Below, one piece after another: positions 34,608 through 43,052 of a DNA stretch of 64,000 bases. This stretch comes from Mycolicibacterium novocastrense. GTDB lineage: Bacteria; Actinomycetota; Actinomycetes; Mycobacteriales; Mycobacteriaceae. Under the pieces are notes generated by a model. It saw only the letters and a list, made by a program, of their open reading frames with translations, was not told where the DNA came from and ran no database searches. The DNA lies in assembly GCF_001570485.1 (NCBI RefSeq), contig NZ_BCTA01000051.1, forward strand, positions 1 to 64,000, written 5' to 3'. A program made the position numbers and the translations under genes. Positions within the stretch are counted from its first letter, which is position 1, and the number at the start of each line of letters is the position of its first letter.

Positions 34608-36076
34608 TGGAACCCAGGACTCCGGTGTTGGTTGGCTACGGACAAGTCAACCAGCGCGACGACAACCCCGACGTGTCGCCGATCGACCTGATGGTCGCCG
34701 CAGCACGCGAAGCTGCCGATCCCAGGGTCCTGGAGGCCGCGGACTCGGTTCGTGTGGTCAACCTTCTTTCGTGGCGGTTTCGCGATCCGGGATTGCTTCT
34801 CGCACAACGCCTCCACGCCGGCAACGCTGCGACCCGCTATACCGGGGTCGGCGGCAACACGCCGCAGTCGCTGGTCAACGAGGCGTGCCGAGACATCCAG
34901 AACGGTCGGGCCGAGGTGGTGCTGATCGCAGGCGGTGAGACCTGGCGCACCCGGAGTCGGCTGCGCGCCAAGGGAATCAAGCCGGACTGGCCGCGCCAGG
35001 ACGAGTCCGTCCCGATGGCCCAGGGCGCCGACGAAGGCGTTCCCATGGCCGGTCCCGCCGAAATCAAGATCAACCTGGACCGGCCCGCCTTCGTCTACCC
35101 GATGTTCGAACAAGCCGTGCGGATCGCCGCGGGCCGGTCCGACGACGAGCACCGGCGCCGGATCGGTGAACTGTGGGCGCAATTCAGCACGGTCGCGGCG
35201 AGCAACCCGCACGCGTGGGTCCGGGACGCGTTGCCGGCCGAGGAGATCTGGCAGGCCGGTCCGAGCAACCGGATGATCAGCTGGCCCTACCCGAAGTTGA
35301 TGAACTCCAACAACATGGTCGACCAGGCCGCGGTGCTGGTCCTCACCTCGGCCGAGAAGGCCACGCATCTGCAGATTCCCAGGGACCGCTGGGTGTTCCC
35401 GTACTCGGGCACCGACTCGCATGACACGTACGCGATCGGCGAGCGCGCGGAGTTCTACACGTCTCCCGCGATCCGGATCGGTGGGCGGCGGGCGCTGGAG
35501 CTGGCCGGGATCGGCGTCGACGATGTTGAACTCATCGACGTCTACTCGTGCTTCCCTTCGGCGGTTCAGGTGGCTGCCAACGAACTTGGCCTCCCGATCG
35601 GGGACCCTGCCAGACCGCTGACGGTGACCGGCGGGCTCACCTTCGCGGGCGGGCCGTGGAACAACTACGTGACCCACTCGATCGCGACCATGGCCGAGCG
35701 GCTCGTCGCCGCCCCCGGAACGCTCGGGCTGATCACCGCCAACGGCGGCTACCTCACCAAGCACAGCTTCGGGATCTACGGCGCCGAGCCGCCGCCACGC
35801 GAGTTCCGTTGGGAAGACGTGCAATCCGAAGTCGATAGGGAACCGACCCGGACGGCGCTGGTCGACTGGGCCGGGGTGGGCACCGTGGAGACGTGGACGA
35901 CGCCGTTCGACCGCGAGGGCTCGCCGGAGAAGGCGTTCCTGGCGGTCCGCACGCCTGACGACTCCCGGGTCCTGGCGGTCATCCCCGATGCGGCCGCGGC
36001 GGCGGCGACGGTCGAGGAGGACATCGCGGGCGCCAAGGTCCAGGTCAACTCGAACGGTACGGCCGCAATACTGTAG
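34607..36076 (+). CDS. Thiolase-superfamily protein (Rv1867-type acetyl-CoA acetyltransferase homologue)
   Basis: The protein has 489 residues. The thiolase fold is indicated by RTPVLVGYGQVNQRDD at the start, GGNTPQSLVNEACRDIQNGRAEVVLIAGGE near 85-115, VDDVELIDVYSCFPSAVQVAANELG near 310 and the GGLTFAGGPWNNY segment. The usual nucleophilic Cys is not seen in the GGNTPQ loop, so it resembles the SCP2/nonspecific thiolase-like group. It starts within the CoA-transferase stop. Its last codons form the first of three tandem 23-bp repeats. Confidence 0.87.
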   Translation: MEPRTPVLVGYGQVNQRDDNPDVSPIDLMVAAAREAADPRVLEAADSVRVVNLLSWRFRDPGLLLAQRLHAGNAATRYTGVGGNTPQSLVNEACRDIQNGRAEVVLIAGGETWRTRSRLRAKGIKPDWPRQDESVPMAQGADEGVPMAGPAEIKINLDRPAFVYPMFEQAVRIAAGRSDDEHRRRIGELWAQFSTVAASNPHAWVRDALPAEEIWQAGPSNRMISWPYPKLMNSNNMVDQAAVLVLTSAEKATHLQIPRDRWVFPYSGTDSHDTYAIGERAEFYTSPAIRIGGRRALELAGIGVDDVELIDVYSCFPSAVQVAANELGLPIGDPARPLTVTGGLTFAGGPWNNYVTHSIATMAERLVAAPGTLGLITANGGYLTKHSFGIYGAEPPPREFRWEDVQSEVDREPTRTALVDWAGVGTVETWTTPFDREGSPEKAFLAVRTPDDSRVLAVIPDAAAAAATVEEDIAGAKVQVNSNGTAAIL

Positions 36077-36124
36077 GCGGTACGGCCGCAATACTGTAGA
36101 CGGTACGGCCGCATTACTGTAGTC
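36056..36124. repeat. Three tandem 23-bp repeats at the thiolase 3' end
   Basis: Units start at 36056, 36079 and 36102. Each reads GGTACGGCCGCAATACTGTA plus three bases (the third has ATT for AAT). The first unit contains the stop codon of the thiolase-like gene (NGTAAIL-stop), and the last touches the stop of the convergent SDR gene at 36123. It looks like duplication of the gene's 3' end, a candidate VNTR. Confidence 0.9.
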
Positions 36125-36920
36125 AGTCGAGTTCTGCCAGCAGCGCCTCGACACGCTGACGGGCGGCCGGCGCGGCGCCCGGTCCGACCACGGCATGTAC
36201 CCTTCCTGCCTCCACGGCGGCGATCGCGGCGTCGGCCACCACGGCGGGGCTGATCGCACCGCGCATCGCGTCGTCGTCGCGGTCGTTGGGAATGCTGACC
36301 GCTCCCGGCGGGGTCAGGCTCGCCGAGTTGGGCCCAAGGGGCGTGTCGACCATGCCCGGGCACAGCACAGTGGCACCCAGATCGGTTGATACGGAACGCA
36401 GTTCGATGTCGAGCGTCTCTGTGAGCCCGACGACGGCGTGCATGGTCGCGTTGTACGGCGCGAGGTGGGGTAGCGGAATGAGCCCGCCGGCGGACGCGGT
36501 GTTGAGGAAGTGCCCGCAGCGTTGCGCGATGAACAGGGGAGTGAAGGCCTTCACCCCGTGCACGACACCCATCAGCTTGACGTCGATCAACCACCGCCAC
36601 GTCTCGATGCTCTGCTCCCACGTCGGCGTCTGCTCGCACACCACTCCGGCGTTGTTGCACACCAGGTCGACGCGTCCGAATCGGTCCAGGGTGTGTGCCG
36701 CCAGCGCGTCGACCTCGGCCGCGTCACGCACGTCGACGCGCAGGCCGGTCACCGTCCCGGGGTGCGAGGACAGCGCCTCGATCGCTGGGGGTATCGCGTT
36801 CTCGCGGATGTCGGCGATCACCACGTCGACGCCGCGACGCGCCAGATGCGCGGCGAGCGCGAACCCGATTCCGCTGGTTCCGCCGGTGACGACGGCGACC
36901 TTTCCGGCCTCGATCCTCAT
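36123..36920 (-). CDS. Short-chain dehydrogenase/reductase with altered catalytic motif (Rv1865c-type)
   Basis: The 265-residue protein has the cofactor loop VAVVTGGTSGIGFALA (9-24), NNAGVV near 90 and the Ser of the NTASAGG strand near 142. The YxxxK motif reads YNATM: the catalytic Lys is Met (ATG codon; AAG would restore Lys). The surrounding sequence HAVVGLTETLDIELR is normal. Either activity is changed or a single-base change or error is present. It is convergent with the thiolase gene and follows the lipoprotein gene by 18 bases. Confidence 0.88.
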   Translation of the reverse strand: MRIEAGKVAVVTGGTSGIGFALAAHLARRGVDVVIADIRENAIPPAIEALSSHPGTVTGLRVDVRDAAEVDALAAHTLDRFGRVDLVCNNAGVVCEQTPTWEQSIETWRWLIDVKLMGVVHGVKAFTPLFIAQRCGHFLNTASAGGLIPLPHLAPYNATMHAVVGLTETLDIELRSVSTDLGATVLCPGMVDTPLGPNSASLTPPGAVSIPNDRDDDAMRGAISPAVVADAAIAAVEAGRVHAVVGPGAAPAARQRVEALLAELD

Positions 36921-36938
36921 GCGGGCCTGCCTTTCTGG

Positions 36939-37523
36939 CTACGGTGCGTTGGCCGGCACCTCGGTGTATCGCGGCGCAAAGCCGTCGGGGGCGAAGGTGA
37001 ATCCGTTGCCGGTCGCCTCGCTCATGCACGAGACACCGGCCTCCTGCACATTGCAGCGGAACCCCGCGACAGCCAGAATCCGGTTGAACTCCAGCACCTT
37101 CGCGTCGTCGAGGACGAACTGCGGCTGTTCCAATGCGACGAAGCGGGGTTCACCGTTGCGCTCGATGACGATCGCGTTCGGCGCGGCCTGCTCACCGTCG
37201 TCGTTGTCCACTGTGTCCGGTTCACCGGTGATGTTCATGGAGGACTGCGGTGAGGTGGCCGATTGGCAGCCGGCCACCTCACGCGGCACGACGGCACACG
37301 CCCAGCGTCCGCTGGGGGTGGTGAAGTAGTACACGGCCGACCCGGCCGGATGAGCGACGTAGTCGAATGCGTCCACCAGGTGCTTGTTCGGCGGTGGAGG
37401 AGGCGGTTCGGAGGTTGTCGAGGTCGGCGACGCCACGAACGGTTCGTCGGTGGTGACGATCCGCTCGGCCGAGCAGCCCGCGACCAGGATCGCGACGGCC
37501 GACATCAGACAAAGGACACGCAT
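36939..37523 (-). CDS. Putative lipoprotein
   Basis: The 194-residue protein has a lipoprotein signal peptide (MRVLCLMSAVAILVAGC, lipobox VAGC with Cys17). A Ser/Thr/Pro linker at about 24-46 and a soluble domain with four further Cys (WACAVVP, VAGCQS, FRCNV, SCMSE) follow. Function is unknown. It is probably an envelope-attached protein and is the first gene of a small minus-strand unit with the SDR gene. Confidence 0.8.
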   Translation of the reverse strand: MRVLCLMSAVAILVAGCSAERIVTTDEPFVASPTSTTSEPPPPPPNKHLVDAFDYVAHPAGSAVYYFTTPSGRWACAVVPREVAGCQSATSPQSSMNITGEPDTVDNDDGEQAAPNAIVIERNGEPRFVALEQPQFVLDDAKVLEFNRILAVAGFRCNVQEAGVSCMSEATGNGFTFAPDGFAPRYTEVPANAP

Positions 37524-37578
37524 CTCGGGTCCTAAGCGTGCCGGAACCGGTTTTCGTCCGCGCAGCGGGGTGGCGGAT

Positions 37579-38307
37579 TCAGCCGGCCAGCATCGCCTTC
37601 AGCGTTTGCGCGTTCCACACCGCGTGCCCGCCCAGGTCGTTGTTGAAGTAAACGAGGATCCGCCTGCCTTCGGCCTCCCACGCCAGGATCCGATCGGCCC
37701 AGCGCCGCAATGCGTCGTCGGGGTAGGAGCCCGCGTACATCGAATCCTGGTCGGGTCCGTGCATCCGGATGTAGACCAGCTCGCTGGTCGCTCGCGGAAC
37801 GCAGCGCAAGCCCGCACCGCTCATCACCACGTAAGCGGCGCCGTGCCGCTCCAGCAGCGCGTAGACGGCCGGGTCGTCCCACGACGGATGCCGCAACTCC
37901 ATTGCCACCGGAATCCGATCGGGCATGAGCTTCAGGAAGTGCTCCAGGCGGGCGTCGTCGCGCTCCAACTCCGGGTGCAGTTGCACGAGCAACGCTTCGC
38001 TGCGGTCGCCGAGCAGCATCCAGCATCGGTCGAAGCGCTCGATCCACGGCTCCGGTTCCCGCAGCCGGCGGTAGTGCGTCAGTCCGCGCTGGGCCTTGAC
38101 CGACATCGTGAACCCGTCGGGCAGCCGCTCCCGCCAGCCCGCGAACGCACCGTCCTTGGGCCAGCGGTAGAAGCTGGCGTTCAGCTCGACGGTGTCGAAC
38201 TCCTCGACGTAGCGGGCGAGCCGTTTGGCGCTCGGCAATCCCGCCGGATACAGCACGTCCTTCCAATGGTCATACGACCACCCGGATGTGCCGACCCGGA
38301 TCACCAT
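37579..38307 (-). CDS. DUF72 / YecE-type TIM-barrel protein
   Basis: The 242-residue protein has the DUF72 opening IRVGTSGWSYDHWKD, FDTVELNASFYRWP near 40 and VQLHPELERDDARLEHFL and VAMELRHPSW in the middle. It ends with YIRMHGPD and RILVYFNNDLGGHAVWNAQTL, the YFNND motif of the family. The function of the family is not established. ATG 38307 is used; the longer frame only reads into its neighbour. It ends the run with the HhH protein, 4 bases apart. Confidence 0.88.
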   Translation of the reverse strand: MVIRVGTSGWSYDHWKDVLYPAGLPSAKRLARYVEEFDTVELNASFYRWPKDGAFAGWRERLPDGFTMSVKAQRGLTHYRRLREPEPWIERFDRCWMLLGDRSEALLVQLHPELERDDARLEHFLKLMPDRIPVAMELRHPSWDDPAVYALLERHGAAYVVMSGAGLRCVPRATSELVYIRMHGPDQDSMYAGSYPDDALRRWADRILAWEAEGRRILVYFNNDLGGHAVWNAQTLKAMLAG

Positions 38308-38311
38308 CGCG

Positions 38312-38959
38312 TCATCCCCGCGCCATGACGGCGTCGCGCAGGTCGTCGTCGAGCGACACCTTGACCAAGGCGGCGGCGAGCTTTGCACACTTGCGCGGCG
38401 CCAACGCGGCGAGCTCATCACTGTCGCTTGGCAATCCGAGCTCGCGCGCGGCGCTGACGGCCCGCGCGTCGAAATACGGGCGAACCCATGTCCAGGTGTC
38501 CTGCACCTCGCGCAGGAAGATGTCGGCGCCGGTGTCGCCGATTCCCTTGAACCCCTTGAGAGAACGCGTCAGTGCGGTCGCGTCGTGATCTGTTGCCCCG
38601 TCGAGATTGCGGAGGTCCCCGCCATATTCGTCGTCGACGGTCTCGGCGATATCGGTCAGCCTGGTCGCCGAGCTCTCGTCGTAGCGGACATAGTGGGCAC
38701 GGCCGAACGCGCGAATCATGTCGGCGCGCTCGGCCTCGAGGACGGCCTTGGGGGTGCGCAGGCCCGCGCGGAACAACTCCCGCGCGGCGTCGACCGCGAT
38801 GGAGGCGTCGATCGGTTTGCTCGACAGCATGCACAGGGTCAGCAACTGAAAGAGCGGCATGGGCTTGTCCGCCAACCGGATACCGGCGTCTTCGGCGTAG
38901 GTCGTGCCCGCCTCCTCGAGGAGGCGTTTGACCCGCTTCTTACGTGCTGCGGCGTCCAC
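38312..38959 (-). CDS. HhH-GPD superfamily DNA glycosylase/endonuclease III-like protein
   Basis: The protein has about 215 residues. The helix-hairpin-helix is LKGFKGIGDTGADIFLREVQ at about 150, followed by a short tail DTWTWVRPYFD where the conserved Asp may lie. The N-terminal segment LFQLLTLCMLSSKPIDA resembles the helical core of Nth-type enzymes. The [4Fe-4S] cysteine loop is lacking. GTG 38959 is chosen to limit overlap with the upstream TfoX-like gene; ATG 39013 would add 18 residues. Confidence 0.72.
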   Translation of the reverse strand: MDAAARKKRVKRLLEEAGTTYAEDAGIRLADKPMPLFQLLTLCMLSSKPIDASIAVDAARELFRAGLRTPKAVLEAERADMIRAFGRAHYVRYDESSATRLTDIAETVDDEYGGDLRNLDGATDHDATALTRSLKGFKGIGDTGADIFLREVQDTWTWVRPYFDARAVSAARELGLPSDSDELAALAPRKCAKLAAALVKVSLDDDLRDAVMARG

Positions 38960-39311
38960 GTCGGCTGGCGTACCCGCGCTCTTTGGGGGGCAAACTCCTG
39001 GCGAAATCGACACCGCGGTCGACCCACGGCCGCAGTTGCCGCGTGGTCCTCACACCGTCGGCGCCGATGAGCACCCACCCGCGCATCTCACGGTCTGCCA
39101 TCGTCATCGGCTCGACGAACCGGCGCGACAGTAACGTCGGGTACTCGTCGCGCGGCACCCGGACCATCAGACCGCCGGTCCCGCTGACGGCCACCGCCAT
39201 ATGGCCGTCGACCAGAAAGGCCAGCCCGCCGAACATCTGCCTCTCGTCGACACCGGGTTCGGTGCCGAGCAATTCGCGGATGCGGTGCGCGAGGTCCTCG
39301 TCGTAGGCCAC
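38940..39311 (-). CDS. TfoX N-terminal domain protein
   Basis: The 123-residue protein has YDEDLAHRIRELLG, ERQMFGGLAFLVDGHMAVAVSG (named here by MFGGLAFLVDG) and MRGWVLIGAD, matching the TfoX/Sxy N-terminal domain. In gamma-proteobacteria it controls competence, but here the role is unknown because no competence system is visible. GTG 39311 gives the family length. Its 3' end overlaps the HhH gene start by about 20 bases. Confidence 0.75.
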   Translation of the reverse strand: MAYDEDLAHRIRELLGTEPGVDERQMFGGLAFLVDGHMAVAVSGTGGLMVRVPRDEYPTLLSRRFVEPMTMADREMRGWVLIGADGVRTTRQLRPWVDRGVDFARSLPPKERGYASRRGRRST

Positions 39312-39378
39312 GTCTTCGACGGTAGCGCTCAGGGTCGTGATCCGTTGCCAGACCACGACCCTGAGCGCAATCTCGGGG

Positions 39379-41703
39379 TCAGGCGGCGGCGGTGGCCGCC
39401 ACCTCTGCGGGCTGCAGAGCCTGCTCGACGATGTCGGCGACATCGGTCATCGGCTTGACCTCCAGCGCGTCGAGCACGTCGGCCGGGACGTCATCCAGGT
39501 CGGGCTCGTTGCGCTGCGGGATGAAAACGGTTGACAGTCCGGCTCGTTGGGCCGCCAGCAGCTTCTGCTTGACGCCGCCGATGGGCAGCACCCGACCGTT
39601 CAACGTGACCTCGCCGGTCATCCCGACGTCGGCACGAACCTGCCGGCCGGTGGCCATCGACACCAGCGCAGTCACCATCGTCACGCCCGCCGACGGACCG
39701 TCCTTGGGCACGGCGCCCGCGGGCACGTGCACGTGGATCCGGCGGTCCAGCGTCTTGGGGTCGACGCCCAACTGCGCGGCGTGCGAGCGCACGTAGGACA
39801 GCGCGATCTGCGCCGACTCCTTCATGACCTCGCCCAGCTGGCCGGTCAGTTGCAGCCCGGGCTCACCGTCGGTCGCCCCGGCCTCGATGTAGAGCACATC
39901 GCCGCCGAGGCCGGTGACCGCCAACCCGGTGGCCACGCCCGGCACCGCCGTGCGCTCCGCCGATTCCGGCAGGAAGCGCGGACGACCCAGGTACTCAACG
40001 AGATCCGGCTCGTCGACGGTGAGGCTGGTGATGTCGTCGGAAGCCAGCTTCGTGGTGACCTTACGCAGCGCCTTGGCCAGCAGCCGCTCGAACTGCCGCA
40101 CCCCCGGCTCGCGGGTGTAGTCGGCGGCGATCTTGCGCAGCGCCGCCTCGGTCACGACCACCTCGTCCTCGGTCAGCGCCGCCCGCTCGCGCTGCCGGGG
40201 CAGCAGGAAGTCGCGCGCGATGGCGACCTTGTCGTCCTCGGTGTAACCGTCGATCTGCACCAGTTCCATGCGGTCCAGCAGGGCCGAGGGAATGTTCTCG
40301 ATGACGTTGGCCGTCGCCAGGAACACCACGTCCGACAGGTCCAGATCGAGATCCAGGTAGTGGTCGCGGAACGTGTGGTTCTGCGCGGGGTCCAAGACCT
40401 CCAGCAGCGCCGCCGCGGGGTCCCCCCGGAAGTCGGAGCCGACCTTGTCGATCTCGTCGAGCAGCACGACGGGGTTCATCGAACCCGCCTCACCGACGGC
40501 ACGCACGATGCGGCCGGGCAGCGCGCCGACGTAGGTGCGCCGGTGGCCTCGGATCTCGGCCTCGTCACGCACGCCGCCGAGGGCCACGCGAACGAACTTG
40601 CGGCCCAACGCCCGAGCGACGCTCTCACCCAGCGACGTCTTGCCGACGCCGGGCGGACCGGCCAACACCATCACCGCACCCGAACCGCGACCGCCGACGA
40701 CCTGCAGTCCGCGCTGGGCACGGCGTGCCCGCACGGCCAAATACTCGACTATGCGGTCCTTGACGTCCTCGAGACCGTGGTGGTCGGCGTCCAGGATCTC
40801 GCGCGCCGCGTTCAGATCGGTCGAGTCCTCGGTGTGGACGTTCCACGGCAGGTCCAGCACGGTGTCCAGCCAGGTGCGGATCCAACCGCTCTCGGGGCTC
40901 TGGTCGCTCGCCCGTTCGAGCTTGCCGACCTCGCGCAGCGCGGCCTCGCGCACCTTCTCGGGAAGGTCCGCGGCCTCGACGCGGGCCCGATAATCATCAG
41001 AAGACCCCGTGCCGTCGTCATCTCCCAATTCCTTGCGGATGGCGTTGAGCTGCTGGCGCAGCAGGAATTCCTTCTGGGTCTTCTCCATGCCCTCGCGCAC
41101 GTCTTCGGCGATCTTCTCGGTGACCTCGACCTCGGCCAGCTGAGCTCCCGTCCACTCGATCAGCGCACGCAACCGCTCGGCCACGTCCGGCGTCTCGAGC
41201 AGCTGCCGCTTCTGGACCTGGGTCAGGTACGACGCATAGCCCGCGGTGTCGGCCAGCGCCGACGGATCGGAGAGCTGGTTGACGAAATCGATGATCTGCC
41301 AGGCCTCGCGCCGCTGCAGCATCGCCAGCAGCAGCTTCTTGTACTCGGCCGCGAGCTGGTATGTCTCCTCTGTGGGCTGGGTCTCCTCGACCTCGGTCAC
41401 CTCGACCCACAGCGCCGCGCCGGGTCCGGTGGCGCCGGCGCCGATGTGCGCACGGCTCTCGCCCCGCACCACCGCGGCGGGTCCGCCGACCATGCGTCCG
41501 ATCTGCACGATCGAGGCCAGCACCCCGTGCGAGGGATAGCGATCCTCGAGACGGGGTGCGATCAACAGTTCTCCGGACTCGCTGGCGCGGGCGGCGTCGA
41601 CCGCGGCGCGCGCGGCATCGTCGAGTTCGATCGGCACGACCATGCCGGGCAGCACGATCGACTCGCTCGAGAACAAGACCGGAACTGTCTTGGTTTGAGC
41701 CAT
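39379..41703 (-). CDS. lon: ATP-dependent Lon protease
   Basis: The 774-residue AAA+ serine protease has an N-terminal LAN domain (about 5-190), Walker A GPPGVGKTSLGESVARALGR near 350 and Walker B VVLLDEIDKVG. The C-terminal protease domain has catalytic Ser in PKDGPSAGVTMVTALVS and Lys in GGVKQKLLAAQRAGLS. It degrades misfolded and short-lived proteins. GGAGG (41707-41711) decides the ATG at 41703. M. tuberculosis lacks Lon, whereas fast growers such as M. smegmatis have it, which supports the assignment of the organism. Confidence 0.97.
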   Translation of the reverse strand: MAQTKTVPVLFSSESIVLPGMVVPIELDDAARAAVDAARASESGELLIAPRLEDRYPSHGVLASIVQIGRMVGGPAAVVRGESRAHIGAGATGPGAALWVEVTEVEETQPTEETYQLAAEYKKLLLAMLQRREAWQIIDFVNQLSDPSALADTAGYASYLTQVQKRQLLETPDVAERLRALIEWTGAQLAEVEVTEKIAEDVREGMEKTQKEFLLRQQLNAIRKELGDDDGTGSSDDYRARVEAADLPEKVREAALREVGKLERASDQSPESGWIRTWLDTVLDLPWNVHTEDSTDLNAAREILDADHHGLEDVKDRIVEYLAVRARRAQRGLQVVGGRGSGAVMVLAGPPGVGKTSLGESVARALGRKFVRVALGGVRDEAEIRGHRRTYVGALPGRIVRAVGEAGSMNPVVLLDEIDKVGSDFRGDPAAALLEVLDPAQNHTFRDHYLDLDLDLSDVVFLATANVIENIPSALLDRMELVQIDGYTEDDKVAIARDFLLPRQRERAALTEDEVVVTEAALRKIAADYTREPGVRQFERLLAKALRKVTTKLASDDITSLTVDEPDLVEYLGRPRFLPESAERTAVPGVATGLAVTGLGGDVLYIEAGATDGEPGLQLTGQLGEVMKESAQIALSYVRSHAAQLGVDPKTLDRRIHVHVPAGAVPKDGPSAGVTMVTALVSMATGRQVRADVGMTGEVTLNGRVLPIGGVKQKLLAAQRAGLSTVFIPQRNEPDLDDVPADVLDALEVKPMTDVADIVEQALQPAEVAATAAA

Positions 41704-41800
41704 CAATCCTCCAAAGTTTGAGTCTGTTGCGCTCAACCTTTAGATGGACTGTTTTGTTCCCTGCCGCGTCGCGCGCGGGGTTCGTAGCTACCCCGCACGG

Positions 41801-41839
41801 CAGGAAGCCTGCCGTTCGGGGTAAACGGCAGGCTTCCTG
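41801..41839. terminator. Hairpin between the antigen-85 gene and lon
   Basis: CAGGAAGCCTGCCGTT pairs with AACGGCAGGCTTCCTG (16 bp, loop CGGGGTA). It lies 26 bases downstream of the minus-strand antigen-85 stop (41865) and upstream of the lon promoter, so it likely terminates the former. Confidence 0.75.
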
Positions 41840-41864
41840 TTGTGGGTGGATCTATGCGCTGCGG

Positions 41865-42869
41865 TCAGGCACTGGCCTGTGCACCCAGCACCCGCTGGAT
41901 GTCAGGCTTCATCATCTCCAGCTGCTGACCCCAGTAGCCCCAGCTGTGGGTCCCCTGTGGCGGGAAGTTGAACACACCGTTGGTGCCACCCGCGGCGACG
42001 TAGTTGTCCTTGAAGGTGACGTTGGTCCGCAACGTGAACCCTTCGAGGAACTGGGCCGCCATCAGGTTCTGGCCGGCCGTGCCGCCATCGAGATCCGACG
42101 GCGTACCCGTGCCGCAGTAGATCCAGATGCGGGTGTTGTTGGCCACCAACTGGTTGATGTTGACCATCGGGTCGTTGCGCTTCCACGCCGGATCCGACGA
42201 CGGACCCCACATGCTCTCGGCGTTGAACCCGCCGGCGTCTTGCATCGCCAGACCGATCAGCATCGGCCACCAGCCCTCGGACGGATTCAGGAAGCCCGAC
42301 AGCGAGGCGGCGTAGATGAACTTCTGCGGGTGGTAGATCGCGTACGTCAGCGCGGTGCTGCCGGCCATCGAAATACCCACCACGGCGTTGCCGTTCTGCG
42401 ACACGCCCCTGTTGGCTTCCAGCCACGCCGGGAGCTCCTGGGTCAGGAACGTCTCCCACTTGTAGGTGTAGTCCTGGCCGTTACCCCGCGACGGCTGGTA
42501 CCAGTCGGTGTAGAAGCTGGACTGCCCGCCGACCGGCATGACGACCGAAAGCCCGGACTGGTAGTACCACTCGAAGGCGGGGGTGTTGATGTCCCAGCCG
42601 TTGAAATCGTCCTGGGCGCGCAGACCGTCGAGCAGATACACCGCATGCGGTCCACCGCCCTGGAACTGGACCCTGATGTTGCGGTTCATCGCGGGGGAGA
42701 ACACGTCCAGATACTCGACGGGCAACCCGGGCCGCGAGAAGGCCCCGGCGGTGGCCGAACCGCCGGCGATGCCGATCAGTCCGGGCAGCGCCGCCACGGC
42801 GAACGCCACCACCGCCATTCGGCGAAACAGCTTTGTACCGGTACCCCGGTACCTCTGGAAAATCTTCAT
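41865..42869 (-). CDS. Antigen 85-family mycolyltransferase (fibronectin-binding protein)
   Basis: The 334-residue exported alpha/beta hydrolase transfers mycolates to trehalose or arabinogalactan. The signal peptide is cleaved after residue 43 (TAGA|FSRPGLPVEYLDV). The family stretch YLLDGLRAQDDFNGWDINT is intact, as are the nucleophile Ser in VVGISMAGST and the His in PPQGTHSWGYWG. Ag85A/B/C carry a conserved disulfide in the SPACGKAGCQTYKW loop. Here the loop reads QPSRGNGQDYTYKW without Cys. ATG 42869 fits the signal peptide; ATG 42893 is possible. Which Ag85 paralogue it represents is unclear. Confidence 0.92.
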   Translation of the reverse strand: MKIFQRYRGTGTKLFRRMAVVAFAVAALPGLIGIAGGSATAGAFSRPGLPVEYLDVFSPAMNRNIRVQFQGGGPHAVYLLDGLRAQDDFNGWDINTPAFEWYYQSGLSVVMPVGGQSSFYTDWYQPSRGNGQDYTYKWETFLTQELPAWLEANRGVSQNGNAVVGISMAGSTALTYAIYHPQKFIYAASLSGFLNPSEGWWPMLIGLAMQDAGGFNAESMWGPSSDPAWKRNDPMVNINQLVANNTRIWIYCGTGTPSDLDGGTAGQNLMAAQFLEGFTLRTNVTFKDNYVAAGGTNGVFNFPPQGTHSWGYWGQQLEMMKPDIQRVLGAQASA

Positions 42870-43052
42870 AACGGCAACCAACCCACCTTTCATCGCTTCC
42901 ACAAGCAATTGCCGTTTGCTGTGCGTGGGTAATGAAACACGTACTCGCACCGGGACTGTCGCCCCGACATGCGGTTGCCACATCGCGGTTGGCTAACGAT
43001 TGCGACTCAGCGAGGACTCACGAACCCCGGAAACCGACTGTGACCTGTGTGA

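Noticed and set aside
34379..36259. 626-codon minus-strand open frame
   Set aside because: Antisense to the thiolase-like gene.
39547..41721. 724-codon plus-strand open frame
   Set aside because: It lies entirely antisense to lon. Its His/Gly/Arg/Asp-rich composition is what high-GC codon bias produces on the opposite strand.
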